Assembly: GCF_012317045.1 (NCBI RefSeq)
Contig: NZ_CP051154.1
Location: forward strand, 3,348,001 to 3,412,000
Source of the DNA: Leifsonia sp. PS1209
GTDB lineage: Bacteria > Actinomycetota > Actinomycetes > Actinomycetales > Microbacteriaceae
Reading direction: 5' to 3'
Length of the DNA: 64,000 nucleotides
The position numbers and the translations under genes were made by a program. Position 1 is the first letter of the stretch. Each line of letters starts with the position of its first letter. The notes under the pieces are model-generated. The model was not told where the DNA came from. It made no database searches and was given only the letters and a program-made list of their open reading frames with translations. This document shows, piece after piece, positions 1-10,031 of the stretch.

Positions 1-72
1 ATCGCCGAGCGCGGTCACGCCGAGCTTGCGGCCGGACGCCAGTGTGAAGGTCAGATTCGCCATGCCGCCCAT
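1..72 (-). CDS. N-terminus of an unidentified protein, possibly alpha/beta hydrolase (partial)
   Basis: Reading the minus strand from an ATG at 72 gives 24 codons that run off the window edge (MGGMANLTFTLASGR, then KLGVTALGD). A GAGGGG ribosome-binding site lies about 5 nt before the ATG. The pattern of a short beta strand, SGRKLG and ALGD resembles the first strands of many alpha/beta hydrolases, where GD is followed by the oxyanion HG motif, but too little is visible to assign it. It is divergent from radA, with about 100 nt between the two starts. Confidence 0.4.
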   Translation of the reverse strand, partial: MGGMANLTFTLASGRKLGVTALGD

Positions 73-178
73 TGAACCCCTCACAACCGACACTGGCCAG
101 CAGTTGTCCACAGTCCGCGCGATCCTCCGCCCGATGACGGTGGTCCCCCGTAGTGTGAAACCGGATCGAGGAGGTTGC

Positions 179-1540
179 GTGGCGAAGGCTCAGCTCAACT
201 ATCGCTGCACGGAGTGCGGCTGGACGACGGCCAAGTGGGCCGGCCGCTGCGGCGAGTGCCAGGAGTGGGGCACCGTCACGGAGGCCACGGCGCCGACGGG
301 AGTCCTGCGCGCGCTCAAGCCCGTCTCGATCGGGGCGGACCGCGCCGCCCGCTCCATCACCGACATCGACACGGCCACGGTCAGTCACTGGCCGAGCGGC
401 ATCGCCGAGTTCGACCGCGTTCTGGGCGGCGGCATCGTGCCGGGCGCCGCCATCCTGCTGAGCGGAGAGCCCGGCGTCGGCAAGTCCACCCTCCTGCTCG
501 AGGTCGCCTCCCGCGCGGCCCGCGCCCGGTCGCGCGTGCTCTACGTGAGCGCGGAGGAGTCGGTGAGCCAGGTCAGGATGCGCGCAGAGCGCACGGGGGC
601 GATGCACGACCACCTCTTCCTCGCCTCGGAGACCGACCTCGCCACCATCGTCGGCCAGATCGACGCCGTCGACCCGCAACTCGTCATCGTCGACTCGGTG
701 CAAACGGTGTCCAGCAGCAACGGCGAGGGTCTCGCGGGCGGACCGAGCCAAGTCAGAGAGGTCGCGAGCACGCTCATCCGGGTGGCGAAAGACCGCAACC
801 TGCCCGTGCTGCTCGTCGGCCACGTCACCAAAGACGGCTCCATCGCCGGGCCGCGCCTGCTCGAACACCTGGTGGATGTGGTCTGCCAGTTCGAGGGAGA
901 CCGCCAGACCGCGCTCCGCTTCGTCCGGGCGCTCAAGAACCGCTTCGGCCCCACCGACGAGGTCGGCTGCTTCGAGATGTCGGGCGACGGCATCGTGGAG
1001 GTCGCCGACCCGAGCGGGCTGTTCCTCAGCCGCACCACCACGCCGGTCTCCGGCACCTGCGTCACGGTCGCGATGGAGGGGCGCCGCCCGCTCCCGGTCG
1101 AGGTGCAGGCGCTCGTCGTGGCCACCACGGCCCCCAACCCGCGCCGCGTCACGAACGGCGTCGACTCCTCCAGGGTCGCCATGCTGCTCGCCGTCCTCGA
1201 ACGCCGCGCCGGCATCCGCCTCGGCGACAAAGACGTCTACGTCTCCACGGTCGGCGGCGTGCGCCTCACCGAGCCGGGCGCCGACCTGGCCATCGCCCTC
1301 GCCATCGCGTCCGCCGCCAACGAGAAGGCCATCCCGCACACGCTCGCGGCGTTCGGCGAGATCAGCCTGGCGGGCGAGATCCGTCCCGTCGCCAGCGGCA
1401 AGCAGCGGGCGGCGGAGGCCACCCGCCTCGGCTTCACCACCCGGGTGGATGCGCGCAGCGAGAGCATCCGCGAAGCCCTCCGCGTGGCGTTCACCGCCGC
1501 GATCTCCGACCGCGAGCGGGAGCTCGACGCCGCGTTCTGA
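179..1540 (+). CDS. radA: DNA repair protein RadA
   Basis: RadA (Sms) is a RecA-like, DnaB-type branch-migration ATPase that processes recombination intermediates. The 453-residue product starts with a four-cysteine zinc finger (CTECGW, CGECQEWG). Walker A GEPGVGKST follows, then the RadA-specific KNRFG motif and a C-terminal Lon-protease-like domain. The reading frame is open back to position 26, but I place the start at GTG 179. GAGGAGG lies 4 nt upstream of it, and the protein then begins directly with the zinc finger at the usual family length of about 450-460. The stop codon overlaps a 27-bp tandem direct repeat. A TAGTGT -10-like box sits at 151-156. Confidence 0.95.
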   Translation: MAKAQLNYRCTECGWTTAKWAGRCGECQEWGTVTEATAPTGVLRALKPVSIGADRAARSITDIDTATVSHWPSGIAEFDRVLGGGIVPGAAILLSGEPGVGKSTLLLEVASRAARARSRVLYVSAEESVSQVRMRAERTGAMHDHLFLASETDLATIVGQIDAVDPQLVIVDSVQTVSSSNGEGLAGGPSQVREVASTLIRVAKDRNLPVLLVGHVTKDGSIAGPRLLEHLVDVVCQFEGDRQTALRFVRALKNRFGPTDEVGCFEMSGDGIVEVADPSGLFLSRTTTPVSGTCVTVAMEGRRPLPVEVQALVVATTAPNPRRVTNGVDSSRVAMLLAVLERRAGIRLGDKDVYVSTVGGVRLTEPGADLAIALAIASAANEKAIPHTLAAFGEISLAGEIRPVASGKQRAAEATRLGFTTRVDARSESIREALRVAFTAAISDRERELDAAF

Positions 1541-1592
1541 CCCGCGGGGTCGCGCGCAGTTTCGCTGACCCGCGGGGGCGCGCGCAGTTTCG
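1538..1592. repeat. 27-bp tandem direct repeat at the radA stop
   Basis: Positions 1538-1564 and 1566-1592 are near-identical 27-mers (TGACCCGCGGGG, then T or G, then CGCGCGCAGTTTCG), separated by 1 nt. The first copy contains the radA stop codon. They lead directly into the first 60-bp palindromic element at 1593. Confidence 0.85.
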
Positions 1593-1652
1593 GCGAGATG
1601 CCAGTAACTGCAGCGAAACGCCCGGGATCCGCCACAGTTGGTGGCATCTCGC
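1593..1652. repeat. 60-bp palindromic intergenic repeat, copy 1 (imperfect)
   Basis: It starts GCGAGATGCCAGTAACTG and ends CAGTTGGTGGCATCTCGC, with a CCCGGG-containing loop. It has exactly the same length (60 bp) and design as the elements at 1708 and 7271. Some arm positions no longer pair. Confidence 0.85.
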
Positions 1653-1707
1653 GAACGCGAGCGGGCGCTCGACGCCGCATCCTGACCCGGGGTGGCGCGC
1701 CAAGCTC

Positions 1708-1767
1708 GCGAGATGCCAGTAACTGTCGCAAAACGCCCGGGATGCGCGACAGTTACTGGCATCTCGC
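1708..1767. repeat. 60-bp palindromic intergenic repeat, copy 2 (perfect arms)
   Basis: Two perfectly complementary 22-nt arms (left arm GCGAGATGCCAGTAACTG + TCGC) flank a 16-nt loop, AAAACGCCCGGGATGC. A transcript from either strand would form a strong hairpin. It lies between the convergent radA and the 1817-2449 gene, so it may act as a bidirectional terminator, but neither side has a T-tract. It looks more like a REP-type dispersed element. Confidence 0.9.
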
Positions 1768-1816
1768 GGCCGCAACCGCGACCCCAGCCGCAACCGCCGC
1801 CGCAACCGGCGCGGCC

Positions 1817-2449
1817 TCAGTCCAGGATGAACTGCTTCGACTCCGCCGACTCGATGCCGGACACCGACGTGGTCAAGTGGTACGACGCCCCGCCGGCCGG
1901 AACCTGCTCGCGCGTCTGCTGGCACGTGGCCGGGTCGGAGCGCGTCCTGTCCCACTCGATCGGCGTCTGCGACGACACCGTCTTGCCCGGTTGCAGCAGC
2001 ACTTCCGCATCCACCTTGTCCGACTGGCAGTCTGTCGACTTCCAGTACGTCTCGGTGCCGCTGGTGATCGTGAACACCTGCTGCGCCGTTCCGGCGTCGA
2101 TCTTGCAGGACACCGTGCCCGTGTTCGTGATCGACACCGTCAGTTTCGGCAGCTCGCCGGCGGCGTACGTGCTCGCGTCGGTGTTCGCCGTCACCTTCAC
2201 GTTCGCCGGTTTGCAGGGCTGGCCGCTCGCCGTCGTGTTCTCGGTTGGGATGTTCGTGCCGTCCGCGCCAGGGGTCGCCGGCTTCGAGTTCGTCGCTGCC
2301 GGCGTCGGCGTGCCCTGGGACGAGCCGGGCCGCACGACGATCAGCACGACGACGACGATCACGGCGATCACGCCGAGGGCGAGGATGAGCCGGCGTCGCC
2401 AATAGACGGTGCTCGGCTGCGGGCCGACAGGATGCTTGAACGTCGACAT
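1817..2449 (-). CDS. Membrane-anchored secreted-domain protein of unknown function
   Basis: 210 residues. A short cytoplasmic N-terminus (YWRRR before the membrane) leads into one transmembrane helix at about residues 23-42 (LILALGVIAVIVVVVLIV). A Thr/Pro/Ala-rich linker follows, then a C-terminal extracytoplasmic domain of about 120 residues. The C-terminal part (VTANTDASTYAAGELPKLT, NTGTVSCKIDAG, and a second Cys near the end) looks like an Ig-like beta sandwich, a design common in actinobacterial cell-surface proteins. I do not recognise a named family. It lies downstream of the GNAT gene with a 44-nt gap and is probably co-transcribed with it. Confidence 0.75.
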   Translation of the reverse strand: MSTFKHPVGPQPSTVYWRRRLILALGVIAVIVVVVLIVVRPGSSQGTPTPAATNSKPATPGADGTNIPTENTTASGQPCKPANVKVTANTDASTYAAGELPKLTVSITNTGTVSCKIDAGTAQQVFTITSGTETYWKSTDCQSDKVDAEVLLQPGKTVSSQTPIEWDRTRSDPATCQQTREQVPAGGASYHLTTSVSGIESAESKQFILD

Positions 2450-2493
2450 GCCTGCAGGATAGCTGCGGCCACGGCGAATGCCGCGGCAACGCG

Positions 2494-3012
2494 CTAGAGC
2501 CGCTTTAACATACGAGTATTTCCCAAGGTATTGGGCTTCACCCGAGCCAGGTCGAGGAACTCCGCGACACCTTCGTCGTGCGAGCGGACCAGCTCCGCGT
2601 ACACCTCGGGGTCGACCGTCTCACCGCCCATGTCCTCGAACCCGTTGCGCTCGAAGAACGCGACCTCGAAGGTCAGGCAGAACAGGCGGCTGAGGCCCAG
2701 CTCCCTGGCGTCGTCCTCCAGCCGCCGCAGCAGCGCGTGGCCGATGCCCCTGCCCAGCCAGTCCTCGGAGACGGCCAGGGTGCGTACCTCGGCGAGGTCG
2801 CGCCACATCACGTGCAGCGCCCCGCAGCCGATCAGCTCACCGTCCGGCGTCTCAGCGACCCGGAACTCCTGCAGCGACTCGTAGAACACCACCGCATCCT
2901 TGCCGAGCAGGATTCGTCGCTGCACCAGCGGCTCCACGAGCTCCTGGATGCGCACCACGTCACTGGCACGCGCCCGGCGGATGACGAACCCGGCGCTGTC
3001 TGAACCACTCAC
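2494..3012 (-). CDS. argA: Amino-acid N-acetyltransferase (short NAGS-type GNAT)
   Basis: 172 residues, the size of the short single-domain actinobacterial N-acetylglutamate synthases. These acetylate glutamate with acetyl-CoA as the first step of arginine synthesis. The GNAT core is visible as IRRARASDVVRIQELV, then VRTLAVSEDWLGRGIG (the acetyl-CoA pyrophosphate loop), then LFCLTFEVAFFERNGF. The open frame extends upstream through a CA-rich repeat that would translate to an implausible Cys/Val/Arg string, so I start at GTG 3012. It is downstream of clpC in the same direction. The substrate is assigned by family, not shown by the sequence. Confidence 0.8.
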   Translation of the reverse strand: MSGSDSAGFVIRRARASDVVRIQELVEPLVQRRILLGKDAVVFYESLQEFRVAETPDGELIGCGALHVMWRDLAEVRTLAVSEDWLGRGIGHALLRRLEDDARELGLSRLFCLTFEVAFFERNGFEDMGGETVDPEVYAELVRSHDEGVAEFLDLARVKPNTLGNTRMLKRL

Positions 3013-3044
3013 TCGCCCAAGCCTAGCGACCCACCGCATCCGGA

Positions 3045-3090
3045 TGCGCACACATGAACACACGCACACGCGAACACACGCACACACGAA
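3045..3090. repeat. CA-rich microsatellite-like tract
   Basis: An irregular run of CACACG/AACACACG units occupies most of the space between the NAGS-type gene and the clpC terminator. It is alternating purine-pyrimidine, so Z-DNA or slippage is possible. It does not look coding on either strand. Confidence 0.7.
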
Positions 3091-3119
3091 AGCGGGGCCG
3101 CCATTCAGGCGACCCCGCT
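3091..3119 (-). terminator. Rho-independent terminator of clpC
   Basis: On the minus strand a 12-nt stem (AGCGGGGTCGCC paired with GGCGGCCCCGCT, one internal mismatch) closes a 5-nt loop and is followed by TTCGT. It lies 27 nt past the clpC stop. Confidence 0.7.
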
Positions 3120-3145
3120 CCCGGGATACAACAGGTTCGGCTACC

Positions 3146-5671
<2,526 letters not shown>

Positions 5672-5737
5672 GTCTACTCCTCAGACGCCGTTGCAGGGTT
5701 GGCGTCGATACAAAGAGAGTAACCACCGGAGGGCGCC

Positions 5738-5767
5738 GTTATAGCCCCTGTTCGCCGTGGGCGTGAC
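5738..5767 (-). promoter_or_regulatory. clpC promoter with ClgR-like box
   Basis: On the minus strand GTCACGCCCACGGCGAAC (5767-5750) matches the ClgR consensus I recall from Corynebacterium (WNNWCGCYNANRGCGWWS) at 17 of 18 positions. Six nt downstream is TATAAC (5743-5738), a good -10 box. The ATG follows about 66 nt later. ClgR activates clp genes in actinobacteria; use of this particular site is inferred. Confidence 0.55.
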
Positions 5768-5800
5768 AGTGTTTCCCCCGACTGTCCGGGATGCGCAGCC

Positions 5801-6232
5801 TCAGCCCCGCAGGCCGGGCAGGGTGAGCGTCGTGTCCGGCAGAGTGATGGTCACGTCGGAGGTGGTGGTCACGCCGGACGGCGTCTCGAAGATCGTGGTG
5901 TGCGGCACGTAGTCGCGCGTGCAGACGCCGCCGGGGGCGGGCTCGAGCATCGCCTTCAGCTGATTGCTGGCGGTGACGGACACCGATGCGACGGTGGGCG
6001 GGCAGGTCGAGCTGCCGTAGAGCACGATCGCGAAGCGGTCGCCGTCCTTCATCCAGACGGCCCACGCGGCACCGCCCGCGCTGCTCGCGGGGGCCTCGAC
6101 GCCCTTCGGCTCGCCCGCGTAGTCCTCCACGGGTTTCGAGGACGCTGCCGTGCATCCGGTCAGTGCCAGGCCGGCCAGGAGCACGCCGACGACGGCCACG
6201 GTTGCGCGGCTCGCCGCGAGAGTTCGATGCAC
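5801..6232 (-). CDS. Lipoprotein of unknown function
   Basis: 143 residues with a classic lipoprotein signal: a basic start (MHRTLAASR), a hydrophobic stretch and lipobox LTGC with the modified Cys at residue 27. The mature part is short, with two further cysteines (STCPP and GVCTRDYVP), and contains GDRFAIVLYGSSTCPP. I recognise no domain. It is transcribed in the same direction as clpC but lies upstream of the clpC promoter, so it is probably a separate unit. It is divergent from the pirin gene. Confidence 0.75.
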   Translation of the reverse strand: MHRTLAASRATVAVVGVLLAGLALTGCTAASSKPVEDYAGEPKGVEAPASSAGGAAWAVWMKDGDRFAIVLYGSSTCPPTVASVSVTASNQLKAMLEPAPGGVCTRDYVPHTTIFETPSGVTTTSDVTITLPDTTLTLPGLRG

Positions 6233-6290
6233 GCTCTCATTCTAGGAAGCCGGAGGTGGTTCGTGGCTGTGCGCGTTCTAGGATGCACGT

Positions 6291-7271
6291 GTGAGCAACC
6301 TGGAACGCGACCCGGCGGAGGTGCTCGTCGACGACGAGCCGCGCATCGGAGATGATGCCGTCGAGATCCTCGAACCGCGGGATGTGCCGCTCGGCGGCCC
6401 GCGCGCGATGAACGTGCGCCGCACGCTCCCCCAGCGCCGCCGCTCGCTGATCGGCGGCTGGTGCTTCATCGACCACTACGGTCCGGACGACGTCTCGGCG
6501 ACCGGCGGGATGCGCGTCCCTCCCCATCCGCACACCGGCCTGCAGACTGTCAGCTGGCTGTTCGAGGGCGAGATCGAGCACAGGGACAGCGTCGGCAGCC
6601 ACGCGATGGTGCGGCCGGGCGAGCTCAACCTGATGACCGCCGGACGCGGGATCAGCCACTCCGAGGTGTCGACGCCGGAGACGACCCGCCTGCACGGCGT
6701 GCAGCTGTGGGTCGCGCTACCGGACCGGTCGCGCGCGACGGAGCCGTTCTTCGAGCACCACGTGCCGGTCGCCGGGCAGCTCGGCGCCGCGGAGGTGCGC
6801 ACGTTCGTCGGACAGCTCGCGGGGAGCGGGACGGACGCCACCGTGTTCAGCCCGCTGCTCGGCGCCGAGCTGCTGGTCCGGAGCGCCGGGGAGATCGTGG
6901 TGCCGCTCGACGCGTCGTTCGAGCACGGCATCCTGGTGGACGCCGGGGACGTCTCCGTGGCGGGCGTGCCTGTGCCGCGCGCACACCTCGCCTACCTCGC
7001 GCCCGGACGCGACGCGGTGACCGTGACCGTCGGCGACGGCGGGGCACGGCTGGTGCTGCTCGGCGGTGAGCCGCTCAACGAGCAGATCGTGATGTGGTGG
7101 AACTTCATCGGGCGCGGGCACGACGAGGTCGTGCAGTTCCGCTCCGAGTGGATGGGCGACGTCATCGACGACGAGGACGCCCACGGCCGGTTCGGCACCG
7201 TCGCGGGCTACGACGGCCGGGCGCTCCCCGCTCCCGACCTCCCCACCGTGCGCCTCAAGCCGCGCGGCTAG
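6291..7271 (+). CDS. Pirin family protein
   Basis: 326 residues, bicupin. The N-terminal cupin has the pirin signature: GGWCFIDHYGP, then HPHTGLQTVSWLFEGEIEH, then MTAGRGISHSE. These supply the His/His/His/Glu metal ligands. The C-terminal half (VPVPRAHLAYLAPG, GEPLNEQIVMWWNFIGR) matches the conserved pirin C-terminal domain. Pirins are cytosolic metal-binding proteins, some with quercetinase activity; the substrate here is unknown. The start is GTG 6291, because the frame is closed a short way upstream. The only SD-like sequence is a weak TAGGA about 9 nt away. Confidence 0.9.
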   Translation: MSNLERDPAEVLVDDEPRIGDDAVEILEPRDVPLGGPRAMNVRRTLPQRRRSLIGGWCFIDHYGPDDVSATGGMRVPPHPHTGLQTVSWLFEGEIEHRDSVGSHAMVRPGELNLMTAGRGISHSEVSTPETTRLHGVQLWVALPDRSRATEPFFEHHVPVAGQLGAAEVRTFVGQLAGSGTDATVFSPLLGAELLVRSAGEIVVPLDASFEHGILVDAGDVSVAGVPVPRAHLAYLAPGRDAVTVTVGDGGARLVLLGGEPLNEQIVMWWNFIGRGHDEVVQFRSEWMGDVIDDEDAHGRFGTVAGYDGRALPAPDLPTVRLKPRG

Positions 7272-7330
7272 CGCGAGATACCAGCAACTGTCGCGAAACG
7301 CCCGGGATGCGGCGCAGATAGTGGCATCTC
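7271..7330. repeat. 60-bp palindromic intergenic repeat, copy 3
   Basis: Same 60-bp design as 1593 and 1708: it begins GCGAGATACCAGCAACTG, has the loop GAAACGCCCGGGATGC and ends TAGTGGCATCTCGC. It overlaps the last base of the pirin stop codon and lies between the convergent pirin and cardiolipin synthase genes. That again places it at a convergent 3' junction. Confidence 0.85.
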
Positions 7331-7346
7331 GCCGGCCCGGATGCGG

Positions 7347-8810
7347 CTACTGCAGCGCCGAGGTCAGCCGCGCGAGGTTGTCCAGCACCGTGGACCGCAG
7401 CGGCTGCTTCATCCACTCGTCGAGCGTGAGTTCGCGGCTGTCTCGGCGGTAGCCGTCTTCGACGGCCCGCATCTCGTCCACGAACGAGCGGCCGCGCACC
7501 ATCAGCGACACCTCCATGTTCAGCTGGAACGAGCGCATGTCCATGTTGCTCGACCCGATCACGGCCACGTCGTCGTCGATCGTGAAGTGCTTGGCGTGCA
7601 GGATGTACGGCTTCTTGTACATCCAGATCCGCACGCCGGCGCGCAGCAGCGCCTCGTAGTACGACCGCTGCGCGTGGTAGACGAGCGCCTGGTCGCCGAC
7701 CTCCGACACGAACAGGTCTACCGCGATCCCGCGCTGCGTCGCGGTCGTGATTGCCATCAGCATGGCGTCGTCCGGCACGAAGTATGGCGACGTGATCACG
7801 ATGCGTTCCTGCGCGTAGTAGAGCAGCGCGAGGAACAGGCGCAGGTTGTTCTCGCCGGGGAACCCAGGCCCGGACGGCACCACCTGGGCATCCAGCGCGT
7901 TCGCGGTGAGGTCGTCGGTGATCGGCTCCGTCTCGCGCCGGAGCAGTTCGTCGGTCTCGCTGTACCAGTCGGTGATGAAGATCGCGTTGAGACCGGCGAC
8001 GATCGGTCCCTCCAGGCGCACGATCAGCTCTTTCCACTTCAAACCGCGCCGGATGTTCGACTTCTTGTTGTAGCTGCGGTCGATCACATTCTGAGAACCC
8101 ATGAAGCCGACCCGGCCATCCACGATCAGCAGCTTGCGGTGGTTGCGCAGGTCGGGCCGCTGGTACTTGCCGCGGAACGGCTGCACCGGCAGCATCAGGT
8201 GCCAGGATGCGCCCATGTCGGTGAGGCGCTTGGTCGTCTGCTTGTAGTCCCTGGTGCGGTACGACGCGATGTGGTCGAGCAGCACGCGCACCGAGACGCC
8301 GCGCTTCACGGCATCCTCGAGCGCGTCGAAGAACGGCTTGGTGGTCTGGTCGCAGCTCAGGATGTAGAACTCGACGTGCACATAGCGGCGAGCCGCCCGG
8401 ATCTCCTCCGTCATCGCATCCAGTGACGCCTGGTAGTCGCCGTTGAGGCTGGCCGTGTTGCCGCCGACGAGCGGCATCGCCCCGAGGTTGCGGTTGAGGG
8501 CGACGACGGACTCCAGCCACGGCGGCCACGGATGGTCGCGGCTGACCCGCTCGATGCCCTCCGTGCTCTCGATGATGAACTGGTTGATCTCCGCCTGCTT
8601 GTCCCGGCGGCTCTTCGGCAGCTTGTACGAGCCGATCAGCAGGAAGAACAGCACGCCGATGTACGGGATGAAGAAGATGGCGAGCAGCCAGGCGGTCGCC
8701 GACGTCGGCTTGCGGTTGCGCGGCACGACGATCACGGCGATCACACGGATGATGAAGTCGACGAGCAGCAGCAGCACGACGATCGCGGTGGTGAGGAACC
8801 CTGCGTCCAT
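7347..8810 (-). CDS. cls: Cardiolipin synthase (phospholipase D family)
   Basis: 487 residues. Two N-terminal transmembrane helices (about 8-30 and 40-62, the PLDc_N region) are followed by two HKD motifs: HRKLLIVD with GSQN, and HAKHFTID with GSSNMD. This is the standard layout of bacterial ClsA-type enzymes, which condense two phosphatidylglycerols (or PG with another donor) into cardiolipin at the membrane. All catalytic His, Lys and Asp residues are present. It stands alone, convergent with pirin, with an intergenic palindrome between their ends. Confidence 0.92.
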   Translation of the reverse strand: MDAGFLTTAIVVLLLLVDFIIRVIAVIVVPRNRKPTSATAWLLAIFFIPYIGVLFFLLIGSYKLPKSRRDKQAEINQFIIESTEGIERVSRDHPWPPWLESVVALNRNLGAMPLVGGNTASLNGDYQASLDAMTEEIRAARRYVHVEFYILSCDQTTKPFFDALEDAVKRGVSVRVLLDHIASYRTRDYKQTTKRLTDMGASWHLMLPVQPFRGKYQRPDLRNHRKLLIVDGRVGFMGSQNVIDRSYNKKSNIRRGLKWKELIVRLEGPIVAGLNAIFITDWYSETDELLRRETEPITDDLTANALDAQVVPSGPGFPGENNLRLFLALLYYAQERIVITSPYFVPDDAMLMAITTATQRGIAVDLFVSEVGDQALVYHAQRSYYEALLRAGVRIWMYKKPYILHAKHFTIDDDVAVIGSSNMDMRSFQLNMEVSLMVRGRSFVDEMRAVEDGYRRDSRELTLDEWMKQPLRSTVLDNLARLTSALQ

Positions 8811-8914
8811 CGGCGCGCATCCCCTCTACCGATTGTGTGGGCGCGCTGACGTGCAGGCCCTATCGCTTACCGTATCGAAGGGAAGGCCGCGAGGGTACTC
8901 GCGACGCGGCGGAG

Positions 8915-9088
8915 CTACGCCTTGGGCGCGAGGCCGCGGCGTGCGCGCTCTTCGGCTTCCATGCGCGAGTACGCCTTGCGCTCCGTGCGGTCGGCGCGAA
9001 CGATGGCGCGCATGATCAGCCAGAAGAGCAGACCGACGAGGACGGTCGGTGCGAGTGACCACACGATCCCAGCTACGACATCATTCAT
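8915..9088 (-). CDS. Small single-pass membrane protein
   Basis: 57 residues: MNDVVAGIVWSLAP, one transmembrane helix (about 8-30), then a very basic cytoplasmic tail rich in Arg/Lys/Glu (RADRTERKAYSRMEAEERAR). The frame is open upstream, but the residues there look non-coding, so I start at ATG 9088. No strong SD is visible. It has the design of a conserved small actinobacterial membrane protein; the function is unknown. Confidence 0.65.
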   Translation of the reverse strand: MNDVVAGIVWSLAPTVLVGLLFWLIMRAIVRADRTERKAYSRMEAEERARRGLAPKA

Positions 9089-9194
9089 AACTTGATAATG
9101 GTAGCTCCTGCACCTGAGAACGGAGACCATCACGCCACCCGTCACCGTCTTCCTCGCCACCTGGCGCTTCGACCCGGTCGCCGCCGTCGCTCTC

Positions 9195-10013
9195 GTGACC
9201 GCTGCCGGACTGTACATCGCCGGCATCCTGGCCCTCCGCCGCCGCGGTCATCGCTGGCCGATGGCGCCCACCGTGTGGTTCTTCGCGCTCGGCCTCGGCT
9301 CGTACGCGTGGGTGTCGTTCGGGTTCCTTGGCGCGTACAGCTCCGAGCTGCGCTGGGCGTTCACGACCCGCATCGCCCTGCTGCTGTTCGCCGTGCCCGC
9401 ACTGATGAGCCTGGGCCGCCCCGTCGCCCTGGCCCGCCTGGCCCTCAGCGGACGCCGGGCGAGCAGGCTGGAGGCGACCCTGCGCTCGCGCGCGATCCGC
9501 CTGTTCGGGAACGCGATGTTCGCGCCGCTGTTCGCTTGTGCGGTGTTCCTCGTCTTCCTGACGCCGCTCGCCGCCGTGCTGCGCGACAACCCCTGGTCGG
9601 AGTGGTCGATCACGGTCGTCGTGCCGCTGGCCGGGATGCTCATGGTGCTGCCGATCGCCGCCCACTCGATCATCCGCACCAGCTTCTTCGTGACGGTGGA
9701 GTTCCTGCTCGCGTTCGTCGAGATGCTGCTGGATGCGGCGCCCGGGCTGCTCCTGCGGCTCAACGACGGGATCCTGGATCACGCGCCCGCTGTGCTGGGT
9801 CCGCTGCCGTTCTGGTTCCCGAATGCGCTCCACGACCAGCATCTGTCCGGCGACTTCCTGTGGTTCATCGCAGAAATCGCGGACGTGCCCGTGCTCATCA
9901 TCCTGTTCGTGCGCTGGATGCGCCTCGACCGCCGAGAGGCCAACCGGATCGACGCACTCAGCGACGACGAGCTGGATGCGCTCACCCGCGACCACCTGCG
10001 CCAGCGGCCGTGA
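9195..10013 (+). CDS. Cytochrome c oxidase assembly protein (Caa3_CtaG-like)
   Basis: A polytopic membrane protein of at least 272 residues. It resembles the Caa3_CtaG family in LGRPVALARLAL, the C-terminal HDQHLSGDFLWFIAE and the following W-x-x-x-D-RREANR tail. CtaG-type proteins help insert copper into cytochrome oxidase. The GTG at 9195 is the first normal start, yet the frame stays open to 9105 and encodes ATWRFDPVAAVAL just before it, a typical family N-terminus. The true start may therefore be an unusual codon (ATC 9129 follows GGAG). The HM-x-x-H type copper motif expected after helix 3 is replaced by RWAFTTRIALL, so the copper role is doubtful. Confidence 0.75.
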   Translation: MTAAGLYIAGILALRRRGHRWPMAPTVWFFALGLGSYAWVSFGFLGAYSSELRWAFTTRIALLLFAVPALMSLGRPVALARLALSGRRASRLEATLRSRAIRLFGNAMFAPLFACAVFLVFLTPLAAVLRDNPWSEWSITVVVPLAGMLMVLPIAAHSIIRTSFFVTVEFLLAFVEMLLDAAPGLLLRLNDGILDHAPAVLGPLPFWFPNALHDQHLSGDFLWFIAEIADVPVLIILFVRWMRLDRREANRIDALSDDELDALTRDHLRQRP

Positions 10014-10031
10014 GGGGTGGGGCGGAAGCCG

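Noticed and set aside
1593..1767. CRISPR array
   Set aside because: Only two palindromic units here and one far away, no regular spacers and no cas genes in the window.
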